Source of the DNA: Owenia fusiformis
Lineage: Eukaryota; Annelida; Polychaeta; Sabellida; Oweniidae
DNA: 64,000 nt
Reading direction: 5' to 3'
Assembly: GCA_903813345.2 (NCBI GenBank)
Contig: CAIIXF020000004.1
Coordinates: 22,939,985 to 23,003,984 of the forward strand
Part shown: positions 1 through 15,000 of the stretch, one piece after another
Numbering within the stretch: position 1 is the first letter of the stretch
Layout: each line of letters starts with the position of its first letter
Position numbers and translations under genes: made by a program
The notes under the pieces: model-generated
Database searches by the model: none
The model's input: only the letters and a program-made list of their open reading frames with translations
Told to the model about the DNA's origin: nothing

Positions 1-3000
1 TGTTGTTTGAGCTCGAAGAAGCTTTGGGTCAAGAGTCATGTGGCGTGGACCATGTGATCTGACAGCGCCATCTACAGTCTGCCCATGTGATACTTTATGC
101 CATCGCGACTGGCGTTCAAATTTATCTCTCAGCTTATGTACTAAGGCGTCTTTGTCATCAGAATCTTTGGTGAGATTGCGATCAAACTTGCGGAACGCCT
201 TAAAAAAATTACATTATCAATAAAAAGATTTCCAAGTCTAAATTTACTTTAAACATTTACATAATATCAAAGAATAAATTTTGAAAACTTCCATAATTTG
301 GATTGGTTTCCCACAATGTTTTATTATACTTGATGATCATGTGACTTACATAGGGGCTGCTGGGTAAAGCCATCATTCTGAAGTCCTGTGGAGAAGGCTC
401 TGCTATCATACTGAAGTCACGCTGACCTTGGGAGACTACAAAAAAAAGTTTTATCTGTCTGCTTGTAATCATACCCATATCATGTTTCTCCACACATATT
501 GTGTTCAGAATTAGAATGTAGTACATGTATCCAATTTTCTTGCATTTCAATACAATTTAGAGTGTTGACTACATGCCTATTTACTTTATGATTTCACTTG
601 ATTTCCCTCTAAAAGAATGAAGTATCTGATTTTCTTGCATTTCACTACGATTTAGAGTGTTGACTACATGCCTGTATAGTTCATTTTTTGCTGATTCCAC
701 TCTTTTCCACTCAATTTTTGATTTCAAAACATGACTTTAAGTAACAATGGCATTTGATTTAATGTCTTACCAATACTGCACATTTCTACTGTATAACCAC
801 TTACATGAACACTTTTATTTGAAATAAATATGGAGAATAATATATTCCTACAAAATGTACGAAAATACATTGCTCATATAACTGAATGAACTAAATGATA
901 ATCAGAGTAGCAATGAAGATAATGTGATTGACAATATTATCATCATATAATGTTATAGTTATCTCAAGGACTATTCATCGCTACTTGAAAATGAAATAAA
1001 TATTACTTACATATTTTCAGTCGGGACGCCCTGTCTCCACGTCTGCTTTTTCTTAATACTACATCCGGATGTTTTTCGCTGACTGTTGGTTTGCCAGGGA
1101 GAGCCACAGCTCCAGATACTTTGGTCATATTTTCAAATGCTTCATCTAATTCCCTGAAATGGTATGTAACATAAATAAGGTCAAAATAAGGGAACATAAA
1201 ACTGTCTGGGGTTAAATTAGGCGGGGACAGGGGGAGGGGGGGAGGGTTAGGAGACGCATTGATCATGTTGTCAAACGCTTTCGTCAAATCATTAAAATAC
1301 TTTACATACTGTTTTAACATCAGTTTAAATACTCAATTTTGATTGGCTCATTATATATATATCTTTTATTGACTCTCTGATGTCATTACAATGACATATT
1401 AGTCACTAAAAACTACAATCTACAAAACTGACCTAAGACTAAACTAACTATTGAATACAAAAATAAAGTTGTTGTCAAATACAATTCTAATTACATCATC
1501 AAATGTAAAATACAGAATACAAGATAATTGTAAAATACAAATATAACTTGACAGAAATTTAAATATCAGTGTGATGCATCGTTGACACATAAATCCAATT
1601 TTTTGAGTGAATGATAGATGAACTTTGCTAAATGTAAAATTACATAAGAATTTTTGTGAGACATTAGTTTTTTAAAAATAATGTCAGGACTGCCTACAAA
1701 ATTAAATCGTGTAAGGGTGTCAAACAAAATTTTTCTTTCTGTAGTGTTTTTCTTACAAATCATGATGAAGTGTTGTTCATCTTCTAAAATACCACAAATA
1801 TTACATAAACCTTCATCTACAGGTTTTGGCTTTGGCTTTAAATGACGACCAAGTTCTATATGTAACTTGTGGGAACTAAGCCTAAATCTACAAATTGCTT
1901 GCCTGTAATTTTTATTTTGGATATTTAAATAACTCTCTCTTTCAAAGACATTTTTGAATTTAACATAAGTTCTCAAGACAGGGTAATTTAATATATCTTT
2001 GTTCCATTGAGTTTTATAATTCTGATACAGTGTTTTTGTTATTGTCTTGATAAAAATATTGTCATCATCAATCTTTTGAGTATCCCAATAAGATAATAAA
2101 TCACACTTTTTTAAAATATCAATGACTTTGTTTGACCAAGTGCCTTTAAAACCAAATTGACTCATTTCACGGTCATATATATATGTTTTATGAAGAATGT
2201 TTCCTGGTGATAGGTGAAGTAAACGGAGCCAATATTTAATTAATTTGATTTCAAAACGTATTTTTAACGGGTAGCGTCCCAATTCTCCATAAATTGCTGG
2301 TGTTGAAGTTGATTTTTTAACACCTAACAGACATTTAAGAAAAGATAGGTGCATTGTCTCTATTGACTTCAGATGTTTTTCATTGATCCACACCTCCGAG
2401 GCATAAGTTAAAATAGGTTCAACTAAGGAATCGAGAAGTTGACAATTCTGACTGCTGACCCCTATTGAGGTACTATTCACCTCCACCAAGGTAACTTACT
2501 TGTCCTTATTTTCATTTTCATCTGTAGGAGTTGTGATATGTTTAACCTCCTGAAGATGTTGTCTGAAATCAGAGATTTTATTCAAAATAAAATATACCTA
2601 GAAAATTTTGCATGATTTATATTTCAGATTTATTACATTTTTTAATAATTGCAAATTCCACAAGATTATAGGAGATTTTTTGGCGAGAAGAAATTAAAGT
2701 AATCAACATTATGATTATAATATGAGAATAAGCAAGATTTTTCAATCAATCTCCAGACCAAGTATTAAATTTGGGAGTAAGTAATTGGGAGATGACCATT
2801 TTGGTAATATTATTACCAAACTGGTCCATTCAGGAAATGCGGCTTGAGAAGGCATCTTGGGTGCCTGGATCCTCCTTGACTTTGACATTAAACAGACTTA
2901 CTTAAGGGATATCTTTTCATAGATTGCCATGATTTCTGCATCCCTACTCTCAGGGTTCTTTTGGAAGAATTTTTTCAGATATTTGTGATCCACATTATCA

Positions 3001-6000
3001 AAGAACTCCTAAAATTCAAATAAATACAGTAAAACCTGTCTAATTTGAACATCTCTTTATCTCAGAGGAAAATATGTTAAAGCAATTAGGTACATTTATA
3101 CCTTGGACATTTTAGAGGAAAACCTATACATTTACAGAAAGGACAATTATTCAAATCTAAAATTTATAAATTTTCATTCATTAGCCAAGCCCACTCATTT
3201 TTTGTCTTATAAAGGGCTTTCTCTCAACTTACCCTGAAAAAGTTAGTTCCATAATGGCCTAGCACCTGTTCGATTCCAGCGACGATATGGTCATTTGCCC
3301 TATCCTGTATCTCATTGCACATACTCAATGACTTAGTTGCAGCAGTTCGGATCTTGAAAAGCTTCACAAGTGGTTTGATTGTTGCACCCTGTATTCAAAT
3401 AAGAATTCTGAGTAAAACGGCTGGCTGGCTATTTAAAGTAGAACGGATGGTGACACGTTGACAGTGAAAACTAGTCTAGTTGTAAACTAGCCTCTGCGTC
3501 GTACAAACCATCATACAGTTTAGCGGCCTTCATGGCCCCACAAATGTTAAGAAGAAATGATGTGAAATAAGCATAAAGTAGACGGACAATTTTTAGAAAT
3601 TCCTTACCTGTACGAACACTGTAAACAAGACGACTACAAGAGTTGTTGACTCAAACATATTTTGCGGTACATATTTCTTGTCAAACATCGCAACGAGACA
3701 ATACGCAACTGCTCCTCTCAATCCACCATACGACTAAAAAATAAGTAAATTAAAGAATCAGAAATACATTACAATTATTATTATAATTAGATGCTTTCAA
3801 TTTTTTTTAATTTGGCAAATAAAGAGTGAAATTCTCACCATGATAAACTGTTCTTCGTATGATATTTTTATTGTCTTCTTTACTTTGTTCACGATGAATG
3901 TGAGACCGAATGTGACTAAAATAAATAAAAATAAAATCAATAAATAAATTAATATTATACATGTACATCTCACATATGAATGTAAGACAAAATGTCATGA
4001 AAATACATCATAGATTTGAGGTTCTTAGGTTATACAAACAAGCCAAAAAACTATTCAAAACTTGATGATGCCAAAGAAGGAGTAAACATCTATATTTTAC
4101 TTGATTATAGTTTGAAATAACAAGAGATGAGAGGAGATGATATTAAATGCACTTTGGGGACATTGTATGAGTTATCGTTCTTTAAAGCATTTACAAGTCA
4201 AATACAAATATATGGAATACATATGACACACCCTGTATAAAATATAATAGGACAAAACGGGGAAGGATCGGGAGTCAGGATTGGCAATTCATTTTATAGT
4301 AATATGGATTATTTACCCAACAGGTTGTTACTTCAAGTCAAGTAAAACCTGTCTAACCTGAACACTGGCAAAAATTGTTCAGATTAGCAGGTGTTCACAT
4401 TTCAAGGTTTTTCAATAACAGGGGATTAAGGAAAGTGGAACTAAGAAAAAATGTTTACATTGAGAGGTGTTCGGATAAGAGAGGTGTTCGGATAAGAGAG
4501 GTGTTTGGATAAGAGAGGTGTTTGGATAAGAGAGGTGTTTGGATAAGAGAGGTGTTCAGAGAAGAGAGGTGTTCAGATAAGCAGGTTTTACTGTATCATA
4601 TTACTGAAATGAAAAAATAGAATATATAAAATATCAATAAAACTGAAAACGCTCTTACCTAAAAACCTGACGACCAAACAGAGCAGTAGCGTCCAACATA
4701 TAAAGCCAGGGTGCCACACATGGTCAGGGTGAACAAGGGCCATGCCCATAAAAAGAAATATTAGACAGTCATTGGTTGCACTGAAAAACAATGAGCACAT
4801 AATATTCAATGAGTAGGGGCAATCTGTGCGAGTTTAATTTTTTACTCGCTTCTGTTTTTCATGCATGCGCAAAGAACTTCAAATAACTCAAGCTGCTTTT
4901 TTTTGATTGGTTCAAATTTATTTTATGCAGATGTGTCTGGTTTGCGAGAACGGATCCCTGTTCACAAGTGGAAAAAGTAGTTTGGGAGCGAAGAAGTGGT
5001 GGTGCGCAACTAAAGATTTCATGTTTGTGATGTGAGAATTGTGGTTCGAGTGCAAGGAATGTAGTTTGCGAGGACAGAACTGATGTCCGCATTGATGGCC
5101 TGGATGCTGAAGAGTCCAAAATATTGTGCCCTTGTAACATTCCGTTTAGTATTTTGCCAGATCAGGGAACAACTTCGACTTTCGGTTTTTAACATTTCAA
5201 TAATTTCTATAATAAAATCATGATTTTCTAATGTCAAATAAATGTGTCAAGATTCCATATAATTTGTGAAGAGGAATCAAAATGAGAGATAGCGAAGGTA
5301 GTGAATATATAAGCACAAGTGCCAAAGGGAAAGGACCAAAGTTGTACTGGAACTTAGCAAGAAAAGCAAACTCTAAGTGCATACCAGTCAAGAAAAACAG
5401 ACCCCATATAGCTTCTATTATATAAGCAATAATAGAAGATACTCACGCCATCATTTTTATGAAGTACTTCACTGTTGTGTAGGATTTGTGGGAAATGTTA
5501 TGAAATGCGTAATGAGCTTGAACCAATCCACATCCAATCACACTAAAAGAAAGAATTCATGGAAATTGTTATAGTATAGTAATAGGATTTATTAGTACTG
5601 TCGATGCCCTTTTAGGGCCAAACGTACATCCGATATACAATTTTCAATTACAGTAAATATAGCAATAAAGTAAAGAAAATAGGATTACATTCTTCAAATG
5701 ACATATAAAATGTTTCTTTGATATAAGAATCCTGTCTCTACCAATCATTAGATAATTTATCATGTTAGCAGATTCTTTTAATATGATCCCCTCACGCGTC
5801 AATAGAAAAATTGTCTTTTGGTGGTAATTCATGTTTTTAAAATTACAACACAGGTTTTCAAATTTTTCAATATGGGATTTTCTGATATACTCCAATTGTT
5901 TACATTTGAATAAAAAGTGCCTATATGATACAGGAATGCCCTCCATATTGGCCAAGTCCAAATTATAATATGTCCCTTGTGGTAAAGTATCTTAATTTCA

Positions 6001-9000
6001 AAATTTGGTCTTTAGACTGTTTCCTTTTCACAGTTGATAACTGATCATTATAGAGAAGGTTACTTAACATGTCAATACTTTTATTATAAAAATCTAAGAA
6101 TACACATTTACAACTTTACAAGGTAATTTTAACAAGGCTTTAACATGCAAATGTCACCACCTGCCATTTGTTACAGATGCCGAATGCCAGAAGCTGAACG
6201 CTGTCACAAAAAAGTAGGAGGCCATAAGTGTACACTATGTCACCACTTTTGGTGGTGATATAATAAAATTGAATTACATCATTTTCTAGCATCTTGATAC
6301 AATGTTGAGTATTACATATTCTTTGTTGCTGATTCATACATGTACCTACTATGTTTTGTGCTTCAGGAAGAGAACATTCTGATTGGATCAGAGCATTGAT
6401 TATATTTCTGAAAATGTTAAGCTGGATAAACAACTCTAGCAATTAAGGAACTTCGAGAATAAAATAACACGGCCAAAAAACATATACTAGATTTAGTACA
6501 TTGTACATGACTTACGATACAATCCCTGAGAAGTGAAACATCTCTGTAGTAAGAAGGGCCATATAGGCCAAGACAAATACAGCAAGTGGTTCAACGACTG
6601 AAACACAAATATGTTTTCTAGCCTTAAAATAAGAAAAACACATAAAGTGTCTATTTTTGTCTATTTTTCTCTATCACAGATGTGCTTGTTTTTATCATAA
6701 AATATTCATGTGTCATAATTTAATACAAACTGTATGCCAAATGGTCAACAAATATTCATGTGTCATTTTGTGTGAAAATATTTCAAGTGTCTTACACATA
6801 TTCAAGTGTCAAATGTCTATTTCTATGTGGTTAAGTATGTTCATGTGTCAATGGCTTACCTCTGACATGCCCAGTAAACCTGGTCAGAAGAGCTGTTAGG
6901 AACCCAAAGAACATTCCAATAAAAAGACCCCCTAGACTCACAGTGAAGAATGCAGCAAACCCTAACGCGATCTAGAAAAAATAAAAACTTTTTTACTCCA
7001 AATTAAAGAGATATTCCTTGCAAGACCATTTCTCTTTTGATAATTAATAGCTTTAGGAAAAACGTTATGGGTATTACCCATAGTGTTATCCATAATAGTG
7101 GTAATTCATTAGGTCATTTATGGTTTATATTTACATAACCCATAGTGTTACCCATAGTGTTACCCATAACCAATAGGTATGGTTAAAACCTACATGTTAT
7201 AACAATGATATACTCATAATTAAACATAAGTAGATGTTATGGGCTAAGCATGTGTAGGTTATTGGCAAATTATGTGTCCCCATAACATACACATAAATTC
7301 CAAATAACCTACACATAACTTTCACATTACCAATACATAATGGCATAACCTAAAACCATTATTTACCCATTATTACCCATTATAAGTCATTACCAAAAAA
7401 CTTAGGTTGGATAAGGCATCAATTACCCTTAAGTTATGGGTACTTGGGGGCTATGGGTAACAATATGGGTAGTTATGTGAAACATATGGGTTACCCATAA
7501 CATTTTTCCTAATGTTCAATTAGAAGTCATAATAGGAGAATAGTTTACAAACCTGTTCAGGAGGGATTGTTTCCATTTTTGTAAATGTTTTCATCGTATT
7601 GTATAGCACCACAGTTACAGCATCTACAATGGGAGACATGTGTGCCCAGTATTAGCTGTATGTGCTAAAATGGCAGGGTATGACTGACAGTCATACATGT
7701 AATATGAGGTTATAAACAATTGCAAATAAAACAAGGCTTTAACATGCAAAATGTCACAGCCTGCCATTTGATACAAAACCTGACTGCCAAACATCAACCA
7801 CTGAATGCCAAACACAATTCACAAAAAGTTGGAGACTAAAACAATATGGAAAAATTAGTACATTTTAGATTTACCCTTTCATCTTCCATGGGAAGATTGT
7901 GAGCTTGTTGCCTCGTTTTTTTGCACAACATATACAATTTTGTACATGACATTTTTCAAACTGAAGCTACGAATATATGGAGTCTTATGATATTATTTCC
8001 AATTTTACTTAAATTTCTCCCGTTACCTGGCCTTTCTCTAGATTCCTGATACACTCCTAGTGATGTGAATATTGAGTAACATGATAATTATCTTACCATT
8101 GAACAATGACTCGCCAAAGACTAGGAAGTATAGAACTTGGTTTACTCCAACTTCTTGAAATATTGCAAGTACCTGAAAAGTAAATACAATACAATACATT
8201 ATGTAAGTACAGTAATGTATTAATGTAATATATCATTTATGCCATTTGATGTTTGTTTTTATTTGAGGACTCACAGATGCTGAAAAAGATGTCAATTAAA
8301 TTCTTAAAATTAGCAGTGAATCGTGGAATTATCCTATAGTAGTCTGATATATTTTCTCAAATATATATCGTTAAACAAATGCCCTATTAATCTTTAAGTT
8401 CAAAAATGTTAGACTGGTCAAGGTTTAAAATCATTGTTATACATACCGCTACAGGGTCCACAGCAACAATGAGCGAAGCGAATGCCAAACACTGGACAAA
8501 GGTGATTTGTATTGGTCCCATTGCGCCAGCTCTCGCAAGTCCATATAAGGAAGGACCTAGAATCAATACCATATTTGGTCAATCTAGTTGCAGTAGAGAT
8601 GTCATTATTCTTTTAATATTAATTTATTCATTTTTATATGATTTGATAATTGCAATGTACATATATCAAGCATATTATTCACACGTCAAGATGATGACCA
8701 AACTTTTTCCACCACCAACAATTAATTATTCAGCTCCAGGCTCAACCAAGACAAGAGGCATATCCAGGTGAGGTTAAACATATGAGGCAAAATAGGCGAC
8801 ATAGCCAGTAAGTAAAAAGCGACAAGGCGAAAAATATTTGGAAGAAAAAAGAAAAAAGCAACGAGGCGAAAAATATTTGGAGGAAAAACGAGATGAGGCA
8901 AAAAGTAGCGACTATGTATTGGAACTCAATAAGAAATATAAACATGAATCATTCGTCGGAAAAATGAATGTAATATTAGGTAAAACACCAATAAATATGA

Positions 9001-12000
9001 ACTTAGTTCAATGATGGCAATAGAAGAACAAGATGGTAACCCTTGCATGATGAAACTATGCAAAATTGAATCAAAAATTGATGAAAAATCAATAAAAGTC
9101 GATACAATTAATTTACAACTTCATTGATGAAGGAATATTTCTCAAGGGATGTTAAAAAAGCAAGGAGGCAATCGCCTCATCGGCCTCATCCTGGCTGTGC
9201 TACAGAATAGGTGAGAAAATCTTGGTGAGGCTCTTGCCTTGCCTCCCATACCTCATGCCTGGCTACACCTTTGAAACATTAAAACAAGTTAAGAGTAAAG
9301 AAATGGGAACCTTTGCCTTGGTCATGTAGATTCCAAAAGAGACAGATATATTGATGAGGGGCCTGAAGCTAATATGAAACAAGCTCTACATATACAGCAC
9401 CCCTCTAAAGCAAATAGTACCAAATGTTCAGGTAACTCCAGAATTAATTATCTTTCAAATGATATATGACATGCCATGTAACATTAAGGAGATTTTGCTG
9501 TAGAGGGGGTGCTGTTGTTTTTTGACATCCTGTACATGCACATTCCTTATTATTTTATTTGCCAATATAATTGCATCTAATTTAATTGTTCTTTATGTGT
9601 AAGTAGCGGCAGACTGATGAAATTTCAAAAATCTCAAAAATTAAATCATATAATGTATAGCACTTGAAAATGGATTGCTTTAAAATGAGAAAATTGATGT
9701 GCTAAAAACATTAAAATATATATATACATTAAATGCAAAATACTGGGTTTAAACTAAGCTAGTTAATATAAAAAAAAATATATATAGATAGATTTATCAA
9801 AAGTTAAAAGATAAGTATAACGTGTTTTCAAAAAAAAATAATTCATTAAAGACTATATAAATAAAAATCTGTAAGGAATGACTTGGTCCCCCAACTATGA
9901 AAATTAACAGATTTAAAATAAACAATAATAAAAAATCAATAAAAAAGAAAGTTATTAAATTAGACTTACCTATGATAAAACAGTTTAATACTGTTCCCTA
10001 GCAACAAAACAAAACAACATAGCAGATTAATACAAACAAAACAACTAAAACAAAACAACTAATCTGGTAATAATTTGTGCGAGGATGCAAACAAAATATT
10101 GGTTAACTAATTCTAACAAGAATAACCAACATTTTAGTATGTGTTATTAGTATTTGACACTATTGTCTGTAAATAAATCATAAACAAAATATAAAATCAA
10201 CTAAACAATCAATCAATCAATGCTAAAAGGACCAGGTATGGTGTGGAGACTGATTTTAGAAAGTAAAAGGTTTGATCATTTTCTCGCCATAAATATGGCA
10301 TTTCTCAGGAAAATATTATGTTTTCCTCCTAAAAACTATGGATTAGGAACCTCAACACATTTTTTCAAAATGTTGAATATAGTTTTTTAAAATTTCAATT
10401 TTAATGAATATATAGATTATAAATCAAGAGGTCTTTAAGACATTAAAGTCTAATTCGGAAGATGTTGAATTTTGATGACCAAAATTAGGCTGAAAACAAT
10501 GAATAACTGAAAATGTGTCAAGATGAGGTTTTTAAAACAATGTTTTTCAGCGGGTTGTATGGTTTGGTTTTTTAACTATTCTTTGGACATTGCTTTAAAT
10601 GAACTTTATTTCAGAATATTTGTCAAAGATACAACTGTCTTAAATCATGTGGCCAATCCATACCATCTTTGAAAGAAGTGCCTCATTTTCTTGCATTTCT
10701 ATATAATTTAGAGTGTCAACTACATGTCTGTTTACTTTATTTCTTGCTGATTTCATTCTTTCCACACTATTTAACATTTCAAAACATGACCTCTAAGACA
10801 TTTTAATAAGGCTCGTGAATAAAATGCTTTAAATCAAACCATGCATTCTATTTGGGCCTGTATGTGCCTTTATCATAAAAAATAGAAAGTCGGTTGTCTG
10901 AGAGCTCCCTAGCTTTTTCTATTCATTTGTACCTTATTTCACAGCATTTTACACATGATAAAAACCAAATAATAAATCTTGATAAATGATGAACAAAATT
11001 TTGTAAAGGACGCAGATAAATATAACTGGGTCAGAAACATGGAGTGTAGCAGATTAAAATGATATCAACTGGTCATGAATCTAGATGCTAATGTAGAAGA
11101 AAAGCTGGTACCTCAGTAATGCCTGGTCACATTTGCTCTGATCCATTGGCCGGCACCCAGCCGCTTGAGTGTTCTGTTCAATATTGTATTCAATTTTGAA
11201 CAAAATACTCAATCAGCCGGGCGCTGTAGTGAAAATCGGCGCAAATGTGACCAAGGCATTAGACAACCCCTTAACTATAAAAAATATGTCAAGATCATTC
11301 ACAATATATTAATACATTGTATATACTTACTATTACAGCATACACCAAGATGGTGCCTAGATTATCAAAGAACACCCGGTCATGTAAACTGTACGCAGAT
11401 TCCAGTATAATCCTGAAATAAGGCATAATGCATTAACGACTGGCAATTTTCCCGGGGAAATTAGATTTTGTTCAGTTCTTGTTCAGTTGTTATTTCAACC
11501 CTTGGCATTAACACTTTAATAATTAGAGGTTATGTCACTATGACGTGAAATATGCCTGAGTTCTCCCAATATAGGCCGACCTTGGGAGGCTCTATATTTG
11601 GGCAAGAACGAAGGCATATTTCACGTCATAGTGACATAACTGATGTATTACATGCCTTTGTTCCCATGGTTACTTTGTATCAATGACGTGACGTCATGAT
11701 ATTATCATGGTTATTAAAGAAATCTAATATCAAAACGAGGTAAGCGGGCTATATCGGGGTAATCGGGCAATATCGGTGGATATAGCTCGCTAACTTTCCC
11801 ATTGACTTCCATACAAATGCTTTGCTAGGTATGTAATACTACTAATTACGTCATTTATGCGGTCCAATATTTCACTATATTGCCCTTCAAAATGATGTTA
11901 TTTTACTAATACTATTAACCCATGGACACACGGTATTAAATTATTAGTCTCGATCTTGACTTCTCAAGTCCATGGTAACAGATATGTTGTCTAAATTGTT

Positions 12001-15000
12001 AATGTTTGTTGACAAAAAATGGTGAAGTGATTAACAAATTGATAATAATTACATGCACATTTTGGTATGAATGGTACCTATAAAGGCAGGGCTCTCGCCA
12101 GGCTTTTAGACTGTGGCGCAGCACAACACTCTATTTAGCTCCCTCCACACCCTATTGGCAAATCATGACTGTTCCCACAGTCTAAACTTGACTGAATATA
12201 CAATAATAGCATGTAAAAAGGATAAAACATAACAAAAATATGATTTATCCAACTGAACGGTTATTCTGAAGATGTTAGTACCGACCCTAAATATTTCCTG
12301 GTGAGAGCCCTGAAAGGCTTATACTTACGGAGGAAGTAAGAAAAGGAAAAAGATTCTTGGAGTGAGTTCAGGCAATCCCCCCTGGGAACCAGAGTAGCTG
12401 AAAAGGAACAATTATATTTTCAAATTGATGTAATTGAATTAAATCTCAAAATGTATTTACCAGGACCATTAAGATTTATGAGTATCAAATATCAGAATTT
12501 TGCTTTTGTCACTCATTACAGAAAATCGCTGTAATTTTAAATAATTGCACCAGACACCTGCCAAATTCAAACACCACTTTGATGGTCAAAAGTCACTTTG
12601 AACACCACTTTGATGGTCAAACGTGCTCGGATTAGCAGGTCTTCACATTCAAGCTTTCTTAACATATGAATGAATAAAGATAACGAATTTGGGACAAAGA
12701 AAAAGTGTTCACAATAAAAGATTTTCAGATTAAAGGGGTGTTTGAATATTCAGGTTTCATTGTACTTTATTGATGAAAAACTTACTGTATAATTGCACCT
12801 ACTCCTGTTCCAAGTAAAATCAGAATGCTGAAAAAAGAACACAATTTCAAAGATCATTCAAAGACATTGTAAGTAGGAATGGACAATAGACCTTTTCAAT
12901 AAACAGTGCCCTCTTTTGACCCATCACTGCATTAAAAAAAACAAAATATAAGGGCTGCTTCATGATGTCATACATTGTGAGAATATTTTCAATCAAAATT
13001 AGGATTAATTTATTACTAATTTTAGAAAACTTCTGAAAATTTGTTTGCAAATATTGCTACATGGCAACACAAATCTGACTAATAATTATCAATACAAGAG
13101 GGGGGAATATCCCAGATTTCATAGATGAACCGTTTCTAATAGAGGAAACCTCTTAATCATCTTTGAATGCAATGGGGTAGTTCCTCCTCTTTGACATTCC
13201 CTAGCTTTTTATGCAGTTGACATGGCAGGTTCATTGAAAAAGTCATTTTCATGTTTAGAGGTGCGCTTCATATTTATTCATCTGTGAATTCCAAGGTCTC
13301 CTCATTGCCATATGCACAAGTGCCAAAGGGAAAGTAAAAAACTTTTACAAAACTGAAAATGGAACAGCTAAGGGATCAGTCATTAGGAAAACCAACCCCA
13401 AATATCCCCAAATTTGTTCCAACATGTAAAGAAACAATGTCTAATGCCATGTATTTATCTATGCATAACTGAGTTCAAGGATCTTATGAAAGGCAAGCTG
13501 TGAACAATACAAATCTATTATTGCATGTATAATTTGATCTATTAATTTATGATGCATTATCGTGATGAATTAGAGGGATTTACGTATATCTCCTATTTCT
13601 CTACGCATTACAGTCATCACAGATCGTACAGTTAATTTTACGTTTTTCAAAGGTCATCCTTTTTCCTCATTTTTCTCTCTAAAATTTGATTGAAGCATCT
13701 GATTTTCTTGAATTTCTATATAATTTAGAGCGTTGACTACATGCCTGTTTACTTTATTCCTTGCTGATTTCTCTCCATTTCTCTCTAAAATTTGAATAAA
13801 GTGTTTGATTTTCTTGCATTAGATATAATTTAGAGTGTTGACTACATGCCTGTTTACTTTATTCCTTGCAAATTCTACTCTTTTCCACTCTATTTTACAT
13901 TTCAAACAAGGCCATTGTGACATTTTAACAAGCCGGTTTCATATTAACAAGACTTAATCAGAGAGAACACAAAAGAGTAATTACTCTGTGGTATTAATAC
14001 ATGTTTAAATGACAACTACAGTAAATCTTGTTGAAATAAATCTAGGACCTGTTAAAAGTGTTTGAATTAACAGGTGTTCACATTTCAAAGGTATATTAAT
14101 TAGTGAGTCAATAGTACAATAACGTCATTTCAAAGGGCAATATAGTGAAATATTGGACCAAGGGCCGCATTTTGCCCGCAGAAATGACGTTATTACTATT
14201 ATTACCAACGTTAATGCCCAGGGCTGAAATAGCAAATTTGAAATAGAAAATCTTACGCACTGAACGATATCACTTTTCCTGGGAAACATAGCCGGGCGGA
14301 TAATGTCATTATTGCCCGACTAAAGTCATTAACGCCCGACACAATATTGCTCATGTCAATATAGCAATTTAAATGCCTTCTCAACTAGCTAGTACTAAAA
14401 CCCCTAGAACAGGCCCTGCAAGGTGGTAATAATGGTGGATATCGGGATCATATAAAAGTTTTTAGATATTGAACTGGGAGGTGTTCAATATAGAGAAGTG
14501 TTTGGATGGATATACAGGTTTTACTGTATGTTACAATTTATAGAAGATAAAATCATCTCGATAGTATATGGTCATGATGCCCTAGTGGAAATGGTAAAAT
14601 CTACATTCAGGGGCTTCTTTTCATTAGCAGCACACAGCAAGCAGTTTTTAAAACCAAAAATCACCTTTTGTTTTAAATATTTCGACTGTCTCCATGGTAA
14701 TAATTTCTTAATTTTTTTAAAAATAAGTTATGGCCTGAAATATTTCAATTTTGATTATTTAATAGCGATGAACAGTCGGGTTTGGTTCAACCGAATAATG
14801 TAATATTTATTACACAATTTGTATATTGCTTATACCCACAATTCCCAAAGGTCAGGTGACATGTATTCAACCAATCGTAACAACTGAATCTTAACACAAT
14901 ACATACCATGATTCTGGGACAAGTGAAGCAAGGAAGCCTGCATGATGGTACACTGAAATTAGATTTAAAGTTACATTAAATAATCCAAAAATCAACATAT

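Noticed and set aside
4859-5237. Two overlapping minus-strand frames of 72-93 codons
   Set aside because: Both fall in the exchanger intron, have no domain and lack flanking splice sites in phase; sequence looks repeat-like.
7053-7512. Interstitial telomere-like sequence
   Set aside because: Unit is TACCCATA-type, not TTAGGG, and the block has transposon-like inverted ends.
8406-8771. 121-codon plus-strand frame
   Set aside because: It is antisense to exchanger exon 8447-8556 and then runs through intron and repeats; no domain.
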